From contig CAYTGO010000080.1 in NCBI GenBank assembly GCA_964437425.1, positions 1-13,184 on the forward strand: 13,184 bases of DNA, read 5' to 3'. The position numbers were made by a program, and so were the translations under genes. The stretch is from Scalindua sp964437425 (GTDB lineage Bacteria > Planctomycetota > Brocadiia > Brocadiales > Scalinduaceae). How positions within the stretch are numbered: position 1 is the stretch's first letter; the number at the start of each line of letters is the position of its first letter. Below the pieces are notes generated by a model. That model worked only from the letters and a program-made list of their open reading frames with translations. It did no database searches and was not told the DNA's origin. This document shows, piece by piece, positions 1 through 6,928 of this stretch.

Positions 1-503
1 GAATTTAAATTTCCGGCTATTTTTGTTGTCGTTGTGGCTTTACCGGCCTGGGTATCATTAACCGGAACATTTATAGCGACTCCGGAAGTGCCCTGTACCT
101 TAAGGCCTGTACCTGAGTCAACTAGATCATTGTTTTTGTCCAGATTAAAAGAGCCTACTCTGGTGAAATAATTCTGAGAGCCATCACTAAGCAAGAAAAA
201 GCCATCACCCTCTATTGCAAGATCAAGTGGGCGACCTGTAGGGGTCATATTACCCTGGCTAAAGTCTCTATCAATACTTGACACTTTAGTACCGGTACCT
301 ACCTGTATAGGATTCCTACCACCAAGTCCTCCAGACGGTGCCAATGCAGATCTCATAGTTTGTGATAATTCACTTGCAAAATTTACACGGGCAGCCTTAA
401 AGCCAGATGTGTTTAAATTGGCCAGATTATCACCAATTACGTTTAGTGATACCTGTGATGTTTTTAAGCCAGAAATACCGGCTACTAGTGATGATGTTGA
501 CAT
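1..503 (-). CDS. flgE: Flagellar hook protein FlgE, N-terminal part (cut by window edge)
   Basis: This is the first 167 codons of a flagellar rod/hook/filament-axis protein; the rest lies beyond base 1. FlgE polymerises outside the cell into the hook that joins the rod to the filament. The N-terminus MSTSSLVAGISGLKTSQ followed by N26-LANLNTSGFK is the conserved helix shared by FlgE, FlgF and FlgG. The stretch around residues 92-103 (PLDLAIEGDGFF) is the second family signature. The motif IAGNLN near the visible end matches the start of the FlgE insert domain, and the gene follows flgD, so FlgE is preferred over FlgF or FlgG. The start is fixed by the Shine-Dalgarno site GAAAGGAG about 6 bases before ATG. 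It is the third gene of the leftward fliK-flgD-flgE set, 58 bases after flgD. Confidence 0.87.
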   Translation of the reverse strand, partial: MSTSSLVAGISGLKTSQVSLNVIGDNLANLNTSGFKAARVNFASELSQTMRSALAPSGGLGGRNPIQVGTGTKVSSIDRDFSQGNMTPTGRPLDLAIEGDGFFLLSDGSQNYFTRVGSFNLDKNNDLVDSGTGLKVQGTSGVAINVPVNDTQAGKATTTTKIAGNLN

Positions 504-561
504 TGCTAACTCCTTTCAAAAAGTACTGAAATGTTTAAATGTTTTAGTAATATTAAATGAT

Positions 562-930
562 TTAAAATAAGCCTGTTACATTGCCTATTGGTATATCCTG
601 ATTTCCTATGACTAGTGATATTGAATCACCGTCTACCTTTGCACCTTGAACTACTCCTGATGCTGTACCTCCGACAACTGGATCTACGTAATCTGCCATC
701 TTTCCAATGAACTCACTACCTCCAGCCAATTGCTGGAATTTTAAATTATCAGCAAAAGAAGCATTTAGACTGGTAAGCTGTTCAACAGAACTGAATTGCG
801 CCAGTTGTGCAATAAATTCATGTCCCTTTAATGGATCCATAGGACTCTGATTCTTTAGTTGAGCCACAAATAGCTTTAAAAATTCATCTTTACTTACGGC
901 AGGGGTGGCAGATACAGGTGTAGGGCTCAT
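562..930 (-). CDS. flgD: Hook-capping / hook assembly scaffold protein FlgD, short form
   Basis: FlgD caps the growing hook and lets FlgE subunits assemble beneath it. The 122 residues contain the conserved N-terminal FlgD region: KDEFLKLFVAQLKNQSPMDP (about residues 14-33), then EFIAQLAQFSSVEQL (38-52), which is highly characteristic. The remainder covers only the start of the beta-rich part and ends at GNVTGLF. Enterobacterial FlgD is about 230 residues, with Ig-like and tudor-like domains that are absent here; short FlgD proteins are known in other phyla. The start has the Shine-Dalgarno AAGGAG, 6 bases from ATG, lying next to the fliK stop codon. The two genes are separated by only 12 bases, so they are probably co-transcribed and perhaps translationally coupled. 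Confidence 0.92.
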   Translation of the reverse strand: MSPTPVSATPAVSKDEFLKLFVAQLKNQSPMDPLKGHEFIAQLAQFSSVEQLTSLNASFADNLKFQQLAGGSEFIGKMADYVDPVVGGTASGVVQGAKVDGDSISLVIGNQDIPIGNVTGLF

Positions 931-942
931 AATATTCTCCTT

Positions 943-2904
943 TTAAACTAAATAGTTAATTTGCATTGATCCTGAATTATTTGATATTACCTTTTCGTCT
1001 ATGTTATTCTCATGATTCTCACTTTCCTGTTGTGAAGAACTTTGAGTGTTTTTACCTTTTGAGTTTGAGTGAAATTCATTATTCAAAAAATCCATTTTGC
1101 TGTTCTCTTTGTCTTGCAGTGATACATCAAGCTTTCCGACATCAATATCAGCACTGGAAATAAGATCTCTCAATCTTGGAATGTCCTTTTCAATAACATC
1201 TTTTATACCTGATCTCTCAACAGTGATCTTTGTCTCTAAAACATCATTTTCTACTTTAAATTGAAGTTTGATAGTTCCGAGTTCAGGTGGGCTAAGCTGC
1301 ACTTTGACTTCAGACTTGCCTCCTTGCGTATATAATTTTGCATTCTTGATAATATTGTCTGCGACATCATTGCCTAACTCTCCTAACGGCTTTCCGGAAT
1401 TATTAACTTGAGACAAGGTCTTACCGAAACTTGTCTCAAGTCTTGTTTTCTGGTTATTATTAACTGTATTTGAGCTAATATCAATGTCAGCATTTGCTCC
1501 TTGATTATTAAAAGCCGAGTTATTAGATGAGGTGTTAGACTGCATTACTGATTCAGTTGTGTTAATATTATTATTTCCTGTGAGCGTGGTACTATCAGAC
1601 AATTTAACAGCTTTAGAATCTACTGTTTTTGCACTGGCTTCAAATATCTTAGGCGTCTCTTCACCATCTAATTGTGACTGTACCTGACCCTGTTGTGCCA
1701 GTAGGTTTTTATCTGCATTTGAGGTTGATGCTTTATTCTGAGGTTGCCCCTTTATGTTGTTAGCGTTTTCATTAGTCTGTGATGACGTATTAGGTAAAGT
1801 ATTAAGATCTAAGATTTTGTTATTAGATATTTTGTTTGAGTCAGGCAGGGGGTTGGAGCCTGTTTTCTCGGCTGCAGAAACAAGATCTTGTTGACCCGAA
1901 ATATTGGTTTTTGTTTTGTTTTTATTTAATGTGTTCTCTGCTGCTGTGGCTTGTCCGGCAGATAACCTCGATGGCTGAAGAATAGAGTTTTCTTCTTTTG
2001 TGTCCGACGGTGCTTCAGAGAGGCCAGGGTTATTTATAATGTCTAAGATCTTTTGCTCGCCCATTTTTTTATTAGTTTGTGCCGCACTCAATTTATCAGA
2101 AAGTGTGAGTTGTGTCTTTTCCTGTTCAATGTCTACAGATGCCAGTTGTGTCATATTTGTAGTATCTTGTGCTGTATTTAATTTGCCTGTAATAGATGCT
2201 GCTTCAGGAGTTACGTCTCCGGCAAGTTTCTGCACTATATTTGAAATTGTCACACTTGCCTGTTTTGACTCTTGATTGTTAAGAAGAAGGTTCTCCTGTA
2301 AAGCGCTTAACACTTTCTGCGCATTTGATGTTTTTTGATTTGAGATTTTATTGATAATAGCACTTGTAAATTCATTCGCGTTTATATTTTTATTGGATTC
2401 AGGGTTCAACTGTGTGTGATTGCCTTCAGCGCTTGCTGTTTGATTGGTTTGCATCCCTAACATAATAAGATTCTTTATGTGTTTAACATCATCAGTCTCA
2501 TTTTCTTTGTTATCAGCTAGTTCAGTTGGAACATTGTTGATATCCTCTTCATCTCTCTTTTGAGTATGCTTTTCTGAATTTGTTTCAGATGGGATATCGT
2601 TGGTATTCTGTTCATCACTCTTTTGAGCATGCATTTCTGAATTTGATTCAGATGGAGCATCGCTGGTATTCCGTTCATCGGTTTTTTGAGTATACTCTTT
2701 TGAGTTTGGTTCTGATGATTTCTCTGTTGAGGTCCGTCTGGCAGATCTTTCAGTTTCTTCCATAGAATCCATTAGCTTCGAATGGAAACTGTCTCTGTCA
2801 TGATCTGACTCTATTGATTTGTTGGTAGCTCTGAGTCTGTTTGAAATAGGAGACTCTTTTGCTGGGAGAGGCCCAATTAATGATTTTAAGGATTGATCAT
2901 TCAT
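943..2904 (-). CDS. fliK: Flagellar hook-length control protein FliK
   Basis: FliK is the secreted molecular ruler that ends hook growth and switches the flagellar export gate to filament substrates. The 653 residues have the expected build: a long, low-complexity Asn/Ser/Gln/Thr-rich N-terminal and central ruler region, and a compact C-terminal switch domain at about 533-597, beginning VKVQLSPPELGTIKL and ending VGKLDVSLQ. A further 56-residue polar tail follows. Residues 64-126 are three tandem copies of a 21-residue unit with the pattern S-E-x-N-S-x(6)-Q-K-x-D-E. The protein is longer than the enterobacterial form of about 400 residues. The ATG at 2904 has no strong Shine-Dalgarno. A sigma-54 type promoter lies about 65 bases upstream. 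It is the first gene of the fliK-flgD-flgE operon. Confidence 0.9.
   Translation of the reverse strand: MNDQSLKSLIGPLPAKESPISNRLRATNKSIESDHDRDSFHSKLMDSMEETERSARRTSTEKSSEPNSKEYTQKTDERNTSDAPSESNSEMHAQKSDEQNTNDIPSETNSEKHTQKRDEEDINNVPTELADNKENETDDVKHIKNLIMLGMQTNQTASAEGNHTQLNPESNKNINANEFTSAIINKISNQKTSNAQKVLSALQENLLLNNQESKQASVTISNIVQKLAGDVTPEAASITGKLNTAQDTTNMTQLASVDIEQEKTQLTLSDKLSAAQTNKKMGEQKILDIINNPGLSEAPSDTKEENSILQPSRLSAGQATAAENTLNKNKTKTNISGQQDLVSAAEKTGSNPLPDSNKISNNKILDLNTLPNTSSQTNENANNIKGQPQNKASTSNADKNLLAQQGQVQSQLDGEETPKIFEASAKTVDSKAVKLSDSTTLTGNNNINTTESVMQSNTSSNNSAFNNQGANADIDISSNTVNNNQKTRLETSFGKTLSQVNNSGKPLGELGNDVADNIIKNAKLYTQGGKSEVKVQLSPPELGTIKLQFKVENDVLETKITVERSGIKDVIEKDIPRLRDLISSADIDVGKLDVSLQDKENSKMDFLNNEFHSNSKGKNTQSSSQQESENHENNIDEKVISNNSGSMQINYLV
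2527..2715 (-). repeat. Three tandem 63-bp units within fliK
   Basis: Codons 64-84, 85-105 and 106-126 of fliK align without gaps as three 21-residue units: SEPNSKEYTQK..., SESNSEMHAQK..., SETNSEKHTQK.... In the DNA the recurring words are forms of TTTTGAGTATGC and TCTGAATTTG. The copies have diverged, so this is an old in-frame duplication inside the ruler region, not a fresh expansion. Confidence 0.85.
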
Positions 2905-2967
2905 TTTTTTAGTAATAGATTTTTAACGAAATAAGTTTCAAAATGATATTAAGACGTGTGTGTAGTA

Positions 2968-2984
2968 AGCGACCATTGTGCCAA
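2968..2984 (-). promoter_or_regulatory. Sigma-54 (RpoN) type -24/-12 promoter for fliK-flgD-flgE
   Basis: The minus strand reads TTGGCACAATGGTCGCT. Compared with the RpoN consensus TGGCAC-N5-TTGC, the -24 box TTGGCAC is perfect, the GG and GC dinucleotides are separated by exactly 10 bases, and the -12 box is TCGC instead of TTGC. Transcription would begin near 2957, leaving a leader of about 53 bases before fliK. Hook genes are RpoN-dependent in many flagellated bacteria. The match was found by eye; no genome-wide scoring was possible. Confidence 0.65.
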
Positions 2985-3042
2985 TGTGATTTTTTTTAAA
3001 TGAATAGCACGAAATATTTATTTGTTAATGAATTTATATTAC

Positions 3043-3286
3043 GCTGTGGCTGGAGGTTAGGAGATCAAACTTTTTTTGCAAAACAGGTTTGTACTCTTTT
3101 TTGCTTTGGTTGTTAGGGATGAATAATATCAGTTTTTACCTTATGTTACGGGAAAAAGGTTCCTGTTACAGGGGGAGGTTACACGTAATTATTGAATTGA
3201 TATTTAGTAACTGGTATGCAGTATGTTTAAGTGTGCTTTTAAATTGTATGGAGATGAAAGTGTTAAATATTTGATGCTGTGGCTGG
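3043..3286 (+). repeat. Pair of 11-bp direct repeats GCTGTGGCTGG
   Basis: The word GCTGTGGCTGG occurs exactly at 3043-3053 and 3276-3286, each time after an AT-rich run and followed by a partly similar purine-rich stretch ending in AGAGA or GGAGA. The nearer copy is about 90 bases upstream of the predicted sigma-54 start site, where activator binding sites are usual. A regulatory role is only a guess. Confidence 0.4.
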
Positions 3287-3309
3287 CTTGTAAGAGAGAA
3301 CAATTGGCT

Positions 3310-3975
3310 TTAGAGGGTATCAACCATGTGATATGCAACAAATTGCGCATATCGTTTCATTGACAGTAGTATGATCTTCCAACCATATAATGATTGCTTA
3401 CTTTTATAGTGCTCTTTATAGTATGTTTTAACAAGCTTTATCACTGATGCATCACTACTGTCAAATATAGCATCAGAACTCCACATAATGTTGCCGGATA
3501 TTGCAGAAAACATACCAATCTTTATACCTAAAACTGGGGGTTCATATGGTTTGTACTGCGTAATTGTACCAAAAATAAGTGCATCTACTTTATATCTTCT
3601 TTTTGCTTCCTCAATAGTTTCAGACCTTATCAGGCCTCTATTCCAGATGTCATTCTGTAGTGATAGTATATCCTGAAACCCTTGAGGTACTATAATCTCA
3701 AATTTTGCACTCTTCTGTAATTCTATATAAAATGCATCTGTGACTTCATCAACAACTTTGTCTCTTTGTGATTCAACCGTGAATGGAAGAAGCAAAACTC
3801 TGTGCAATCTGGTATTAAGATATTCTTCTGATTTATGATAGTTGATTGTATCATATTTTTTCGTATAAAATGTCTCTCGGACTACGCTTTCCATGTCTGT
3901 CACAACGCAACCTGTGATACTTGCAAAAGCCAAAAAACATAAAACTGCGATTGATATGATGTTGAATGATTTCAT
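3310..3975 (-). CDS. Predicted lipoprotein, CsgG/LpoB/FlgO-like fold
   Basis: This 221-residue protein begins with a lysine, a hydrophobic stretch and the lipobox I-T-G-C, giving Cys23 as the lipidated residue, so it should sit in the outer or inner membrane facing the periplasm. The body looks like the CsgG/LpoB/FlgO-type alpha-beta fold: a first strand RVLLLPF (59-65), a helix ending FYIELQKSAKFEIIVP (82-97), and the strand YKVDALIFGTITQYKP (128-143), followed by G-IKIGMFSAISGNIMWSS (150-167), typical of these proteins. The match is to the fold pattern, not to a named orthologue. It lies 83 bases after another lipoprotein gene and upstream of the hook operon, all leftward. A role in an outer-membrane flagellar ring or in envelope assembly is an inference. 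No strong Shine-Dalgarno precedes the ATG. Confidence 0.7.
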   Translation of the reverse strand: MKSFNIISIAVLCFLAFASITGCVVTDMESVVRETFYTKKYDTINYHKSEEYLNTRLHRVLLLPFTVESQRDKVVDEVTDAFYIELQKSAKFEIIVPQGFQDILSLQNDIWNRGLIRSETIEEAKRRYKVDALIFGTITQYKPYEPPVLGIKIGMFSAISGNIMWSSDAIFDSSDASVIKLVKTYYKEHYKSKQSLYGWKIILLSMKRYAQFVAYHMVDTL

Positions 3976-4058
3976 TTTTCTCAGGAAAATTTATGATTAA
4001 TATGCAATTTCTTGTGGATATAAGAATGACAAGTCATATTGCCGTTTTATGTAACAAG

Positions 4059-4934
4059 TTATTCTTCATCTCTTTTGAGTTTTTCAATTTTTAATTTATA
4101 CAATTCCTGCTGAGCTTTTGTCTCAGATATCTGCACCTTTATAAGTTCTTTTTGAATAGGGTGCAGTTCGTTCTCAGCAGTAATTGCCCTTGATTCTGCT
4201 TTTTTAACTGTAGATTTCAGTACTTCTATTTTCTCTAACAGGTTCTTGCTGTTTTCTTTCAGCAATTTTTTGTTGTTTGCAAGCTCTTTTTCAACATTTT
4301 CTTTAGCTTTTTTCAGGACAATTAGCTCTTTGTTTAGCAATTCCATTTTATTTTTGTCCTCTACCAGCCTCGCTTCCAATCTCTTAACTTTTTTTAAGAC
4401 TCTTAGTTCGTCATCACCGTCTACTATACCTAATCCAATTGTAGAGCCATCTGCCAAATAGCCAGCTCCTGGCTTTGATGCTGCAGCAGCTTCGGCTGCC
4501 TGCATGGCAGAGATCTTTTTATTGAGTTCCTTTACCAGGAGATCTGTCTTCTCTCTCTCTTCTCTTTCTTTCTTCAGCTTTGCTTCTAATTTACTTACTT
4601 TTTTCAATACTTTTAGCTCTTCGTTTCCAGCTACTCTTTCCACGGCTATTTTGGGTTTGTTTGGTGAATGTTCTTTTTTCAATACGACAGATAGGCTGTT
4701 TTCCGGCTTTCTGGCATTGATGGAAGGAGTATCATAATTTGCAACAGTTTTCTCAGTTTCGGGCTCATCCATTATCACGGAATGTTTTTCCGTCTTGTCT
4801 TTATCCTTCTCTAAATTAGCAGTTGATGATTTTGATAGATTTGGCATTGTGAACTTACAACCACTAAATAGTAGTGGCGCGAGGCACATGAAAGTCAGAA
4901 TACATTTTATTAATATGTAATTGGTTTTTAACAT
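4059..4934 (-). CDS. Predicted lipoprotein with long coiled coils and an internal duplication
   Basis: I do not recognise a named family for this 291-residue protein. The N-terminus has a hydrophobic signal ending in the lipobox L-F-S-G-C (Cys26), so it is probably a membrane-anchored periplasmic lipoprotein. Residues 27-100 are polar and likely disordered. Two coiled-coil blocks follow: residues 103-141 begin GNEELKVLKKVSKLEAKL, and residues 173-291 begin GDDELRVLKKVKRLEARL. The two 18-residue openings are near-identical and exactly 70 residues apart, with an Ala/Gly-rich linker (about 145-172) between them. The C-terminus is almost purely Lys/Glu/Leu heptads. It is the first gene of the leftward group that continues with the CsgG-like lipoprotein. 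A structural or spacer role in the envelope is likely; its partner is unknown. Confidence 0.75.
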   Translation of the reverse strand: MLKTNYILIKCILTFMCLAPLLFSGCKFTMPNLSKSSTANLEKDKDKTEKHSVIMDEPETEKTVANYDTPSINARKPENSLSVVLKKEHSPNKPKIAVERVAGNEELKVLKKVSKLEAKLKKEREEREKTDLLVKELNKKISAMQAAEAAAASKPGAGYLADGSTIGLGIVDGDDELRVLKKVKRLEARLVEDKNKMELLNKELIVLKKAKENVEKELANNKKLLKENSKNLLEKIEVLKSTVKKAESRAITAENELHPIQKELIKVQISETKAQQELYKLKIEKLKRDEE

Positions 4935-5013
4935 AATCTATGATGTTACTTTCAAATAAATAAACGGAGCATTTTATGAATTGAATCTTCCTCTTCTGTC
5001 CTAATAGATTCTA

Positions 5014-5042
5014 TACATATAAAATAAAAATTCAAATGTCAA
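5014..5042 (-). promoter_or_regulatory. Candidate sigma-70 promoter for the leftward lipoprotein genes
   Basis: The minus strand carries a perfect -35 hexamer TTGACA (5042-5037), then 17 bases, then TATGTA (5019-5014), which matches the -10 consensus only in its first three bases. A start near 5007 would leave a leader of about 70 bases before the coiled-coil lipoprotein gene. The surrounding DNA is very AT-rich, so chance matches are likely. Confidence 0.38.
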
Positions 5043-5101
5043 TATTTTTCATCACTATATTCGTATAAAATAGTATATATTCTGCTGTTTGTCTTAAATA
5101 C

Positions 5102-5130
5102 TTGATTTTATAACATGCTTAACCTAGAAT
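5102..5130 (+). promoter_or_regulatory. Candidate sigma-70 promoter for the aminotransferase gene
   Basis: TTGATT (5102-5107) and TAGAAT (5125-5130) are separated by 17 bases, giving four and five matches to the -35 and -10 consensus. Transcription would begin near 5137, leaving a leader of about 170 bases. Confidence 0.45.
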
Positions 5131-5308
5131 GTTTTTCACTTCATTTTATTAGAAAATGACGCTGATTAAGAATGTACATTAAGTTTGTTTAGGTAGCAAA
5201 GCAAGTGCAGGATCATTTAAGGTTGAATAGTACACTAATGCTATTAGACGTAATAGGGTACGTTAGAAATAAATACAGAGTTGTTGTAGAAGGTGTTATG
5301 GGATAATC

Positions 5309-6607
5309 ATGAGAAATAATATTGTACATGCAGGTGCACACGAACTTCAGTATGAAATTCGTGAAATTGTAGAGGTTGGGAATAGTTTGAAGGATATGGG
5401 CCTGGATGTCTGCTGGGAGAATATTGGCGATCCTGTTCTCAAGGGGGAGAAAATTCCGTCATGGATCAAGAGTGTGATAAAGGATGCGGTTGACACCGAT
5501 TCTTCATTTGCTTACAGCCCTACAAAAGGCCTGTTGGAAACAAGGTCTTTTCTTGCAGAAATATGTAATAAACGGAATAAGGTACAGATCACAGAAGAAG
5601 ATATTATTTTCTTCAATGGAATTGGTGACGCAATATCTAAGGTCTATAATTACTTAAGGAAAGAAGCGCGGGTAATTGGCCCTTCGCCTGCTTATTCTAC
5701 CCATTCGTCAACAGAGGCCGCTCATGCCGGTAAAGATCATATAATGTATAAATTGGATCCAAAGAATAATTGGATGCCTGATATTAATGATCTACGTAAA
5801 AAAATAATTAATGATGAATCAATATCAGGCATATTAATGATAAATCCCAACAATCCGGCGGGTACCGTGTATACAAAGGATGTAATGGAGGAGGTTGTAA
5901 GGATTGCTGAAGAGTTTGATCTGTTTATCTTGTGCGATGAGATATATTTAGAAATAACATATAATGGAAAAATTTCTACTCCGTTGAGTGATGTTATTAA
6001 CGGTGTCTGCGCAATATCGATGCGGGGTATTTCGAAGGAGCTTCCATGGCCGGGTGCAAGATGTGGTTGGATAGAGGTATACAATAGAGGTAATGATTCA
6101 GTGTTCAGCACATATATTGAAACGATATTGAATGCAAAAATGCTGGAAGTTTGTTCGACTACACTTCCCCAGACGGTTATACCGTCTTTATTGTCTGATC
6201 CAAGGTATAAGGAATATCATTCTGAAAGAAATAAACAGTACGAAGCAAAGTCTAAATTCGCTTATGAAGCGCTGGTTGGTATAGATGGCATTATAGTGAA
6301 TCGAACAGATGGCGCATTTTACATGACAGTTGCTTTTGAAGATGGCGTTTTGAACGATAAACAAAGCCTTGAGATTGGCAATGATAAGGTAAGATCTTAC
6401 ATTGAGGCTAGCGTATGCAATGTTGCTCTTGACAAGAGGTTTGTTTATTACCTGCTGGGTGCTACAGGTATTTGTGTGGTACCATTGACAGGCTTTAGTT
6501 GTGACACCTTCGGATTCAGGGTGACATTGCTAGAGACAGATATGGCCAGATTTGAATGGATATTTAAAACAATTGCTGAAAATATAAGAACATACTTGAG
6601 TTCTTGA
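5309..6607 (+). CDS. Class I/II PLP-dependent aminotransferase
   Basis: This is a 432-residue cytoplasmic fold-type I aminotransferase, which moves an amino group between an amino acid and a keto acid. Recognisable elements are: the N-terminal NIGDP (38-42), the NPNNPAGTVY block (179-188) whose Asn contacts PLP, C-D210-E-I-Y with the Asp that binds the pyridine nitrogen, Lys243 in GISKELPWPGARCGW as the Schiff-base lysine, Arg251, which would contact the cofactor phosphate, and Arg404 in FGFRVTL for the substrate carboxylate. The layout resembles the alanine/aspartate aminotransferase group. The substrate cannot be told from sequence alone. The length fits the family. An in-frame TAA at 5270 rules out a much earlier start. 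The Shine-Dalgarno-like AGAAGG is 15 bases before this ATG but only 4 bases before a three-codon ORF, so initiation may be by coupling. A hairpin terminator follows at 6753. Confidence 0.9.
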   Translation: MRNNIVHAGAHELQYEIREIVEVGNSLKDMGLDVCWENIGDPVLKGEKIPSWIKSVIKDAVDTDSSFAYSPTKGLLETRSFLAEICNKRNKVQITEEDIIFFNGIGDAISKVYNYLRKEARVIGPSPAYSTHSSTEAAHAGKDHIMYKLDPKNNWMPDINDLRKKIINDESISGILMINPNNPAGTVYTKDVMEEVVRIAEEFDLFILCDEIYLEITYNGKISTPLSDVINGVCAISMRGISKELPWPGARCGWIEVYNRGNDSVFSTYIETILNAKMLEVCSTTLPQTVIPSLLSDPRYKEYHSERNKQYEAKSKFAYEALVGIDGIIVNRTDGAFYMTVAFEDGVLNDKQSLEIGNDKVRSYIEASVCNVALDKRFVYYLLGATGICVVPLTGFSCDTFGFRVTLLETDMARFEWIFKTIAENIRTYLSS

Positions 6608-6752
6608 TTTTACATGCAGTGATGAAGTAAGTGGTTTCATGCCAAATAAATCCTCTATGTGAATGAGTAAGTTAGTTGCTCCATTGGATACAAATCCATT
6701 AGCAGATGTTTTACATGCCAATATAGTATAAGCTAATAATCACCAACATACT

Positions 6753-6785
6753 GCTGGCGCAATTATTGCGCCAGCTTTCTTCCTT
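6753..6785 (+). terminator. Probable Rho-independent terminator after the aminotransferase gene
   Basis: GCTGGCGCAA (6753-6762) and TTGCGCCAGC (6766-6775) form a perfect 10-bp stem with a three-base loop, followed by the imperfect T-rich tail TTTCTTCCTT. It lies 145 bases after the aminotransferase stop. The same palindrome also reads as TGGCGC-N5-TTGC, a sigma-54-like match, on both strands, so a regulatory role is an alternative. Confidence 0.55.
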
Positions 6786-6896
6786 GGAGTTGCTCAATGC
6801 GAAATAATTGCGTGATTTGTAGAAATAAGCAACTTTTACAAAGACATTTGAAATTTAATATTCTAACATAACATATTGTAATAATTAGGCATAAAG

Positions 6897-6928
6897 AATA
6901 GCAAATAATTGTTTACGCTATTTTTTTT
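6897..6928 (+). terminator. Possible attenuator hairpin in the leader of the di-iron oxidase gene
   Basis: AATAGC (6897-6902) pairs with GCTATT (6917-6922), and AAA/TTT can extend the stem past a two-base bulge. The right arm runs into eight consecutive T residues (6921-6928). The hairpin is 72 bases before the upper start codon, after the terminator of the previous gene, so it would act on the oxidase transcript itself. The stem is weak (two G-C pairs), which lowers confidence. Confidence 0.3.

Larger units (their letters stand above)
2905..3309. other. Intergenic region between the CsgG-like lipoprotein gene and fliK
   Basis: This 405-base stretch has no convincing gene. It holds the sigma-54 element at 2968-2984 and two copies of the 11-base word GCTGTGGCTGG at 3043 and 3276. 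The minus strand also has a weak hairpin (CCTG/CAGG, around 3162-3172) followed by a short T run near 3153-3157, which might end the lipoprotein transcript. A 61-codon plus-strand reading frame from a TTG at 3089 has no Shine-Dalgarno and an unconvincing sequence. Confidence 0.6.
4935..5308. other. Divergent intergenic region
   Basis: These 374 AT-rich bases separate the leftward lipoprotein genes from the rightward aminotransferase gene. I see no gene in them. They hold candidate promoters in both directions (5014-5042 leftward, 5102-5130 rightward). Close to the aminotransferase start there is a three-codon ORF, ATG GGA TAA (5298-5306), behind AGAAGG. Confidence 0.6.

Noticed and set aside
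2000..2275. 91-codon plus-strand ORF opposite fliK
   Set aside because: It lies wholly antisense to the low-complexity part of fliK, has no Shine-Dalgarno and shows no recognisable protein features.
3089..3274. 61-codon plus-strand ORF in the fliK upstream region
   Set aside because: It begins with TTG, has no ribosome binding site, and its sequence looks like translated AT-rich spacer.
4026..4037. Small inverted repeat ATGAC-AA-GTCAT between the two lipoprotein genes
   Set aside because: The stem is only 5 bp with a two-base gap and no T tail, so it is too short to call an operator or terminator.
4246..4737. Two Ser/Phe/Leu-rich plus-strand ORFs opposite the coiled-coil lipoprotein gene
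   Set aside because: They are antisense images of Lys/Glu-rich codons in the real gene.
6530..6721. 63-codon minus-strand ORF over the end of the aminotransferase gene
   Set aside because: It overlaps a confident gene on the other strand and has no ribosome binding site.
6663..6731. 22-codon ORF (MSKLVAPLDTNPLADVLHANIV) after the aminotransferase gene
   Set aside because: The peptide looks plausible, but there is no Shine-Dalgarno and no independent support.
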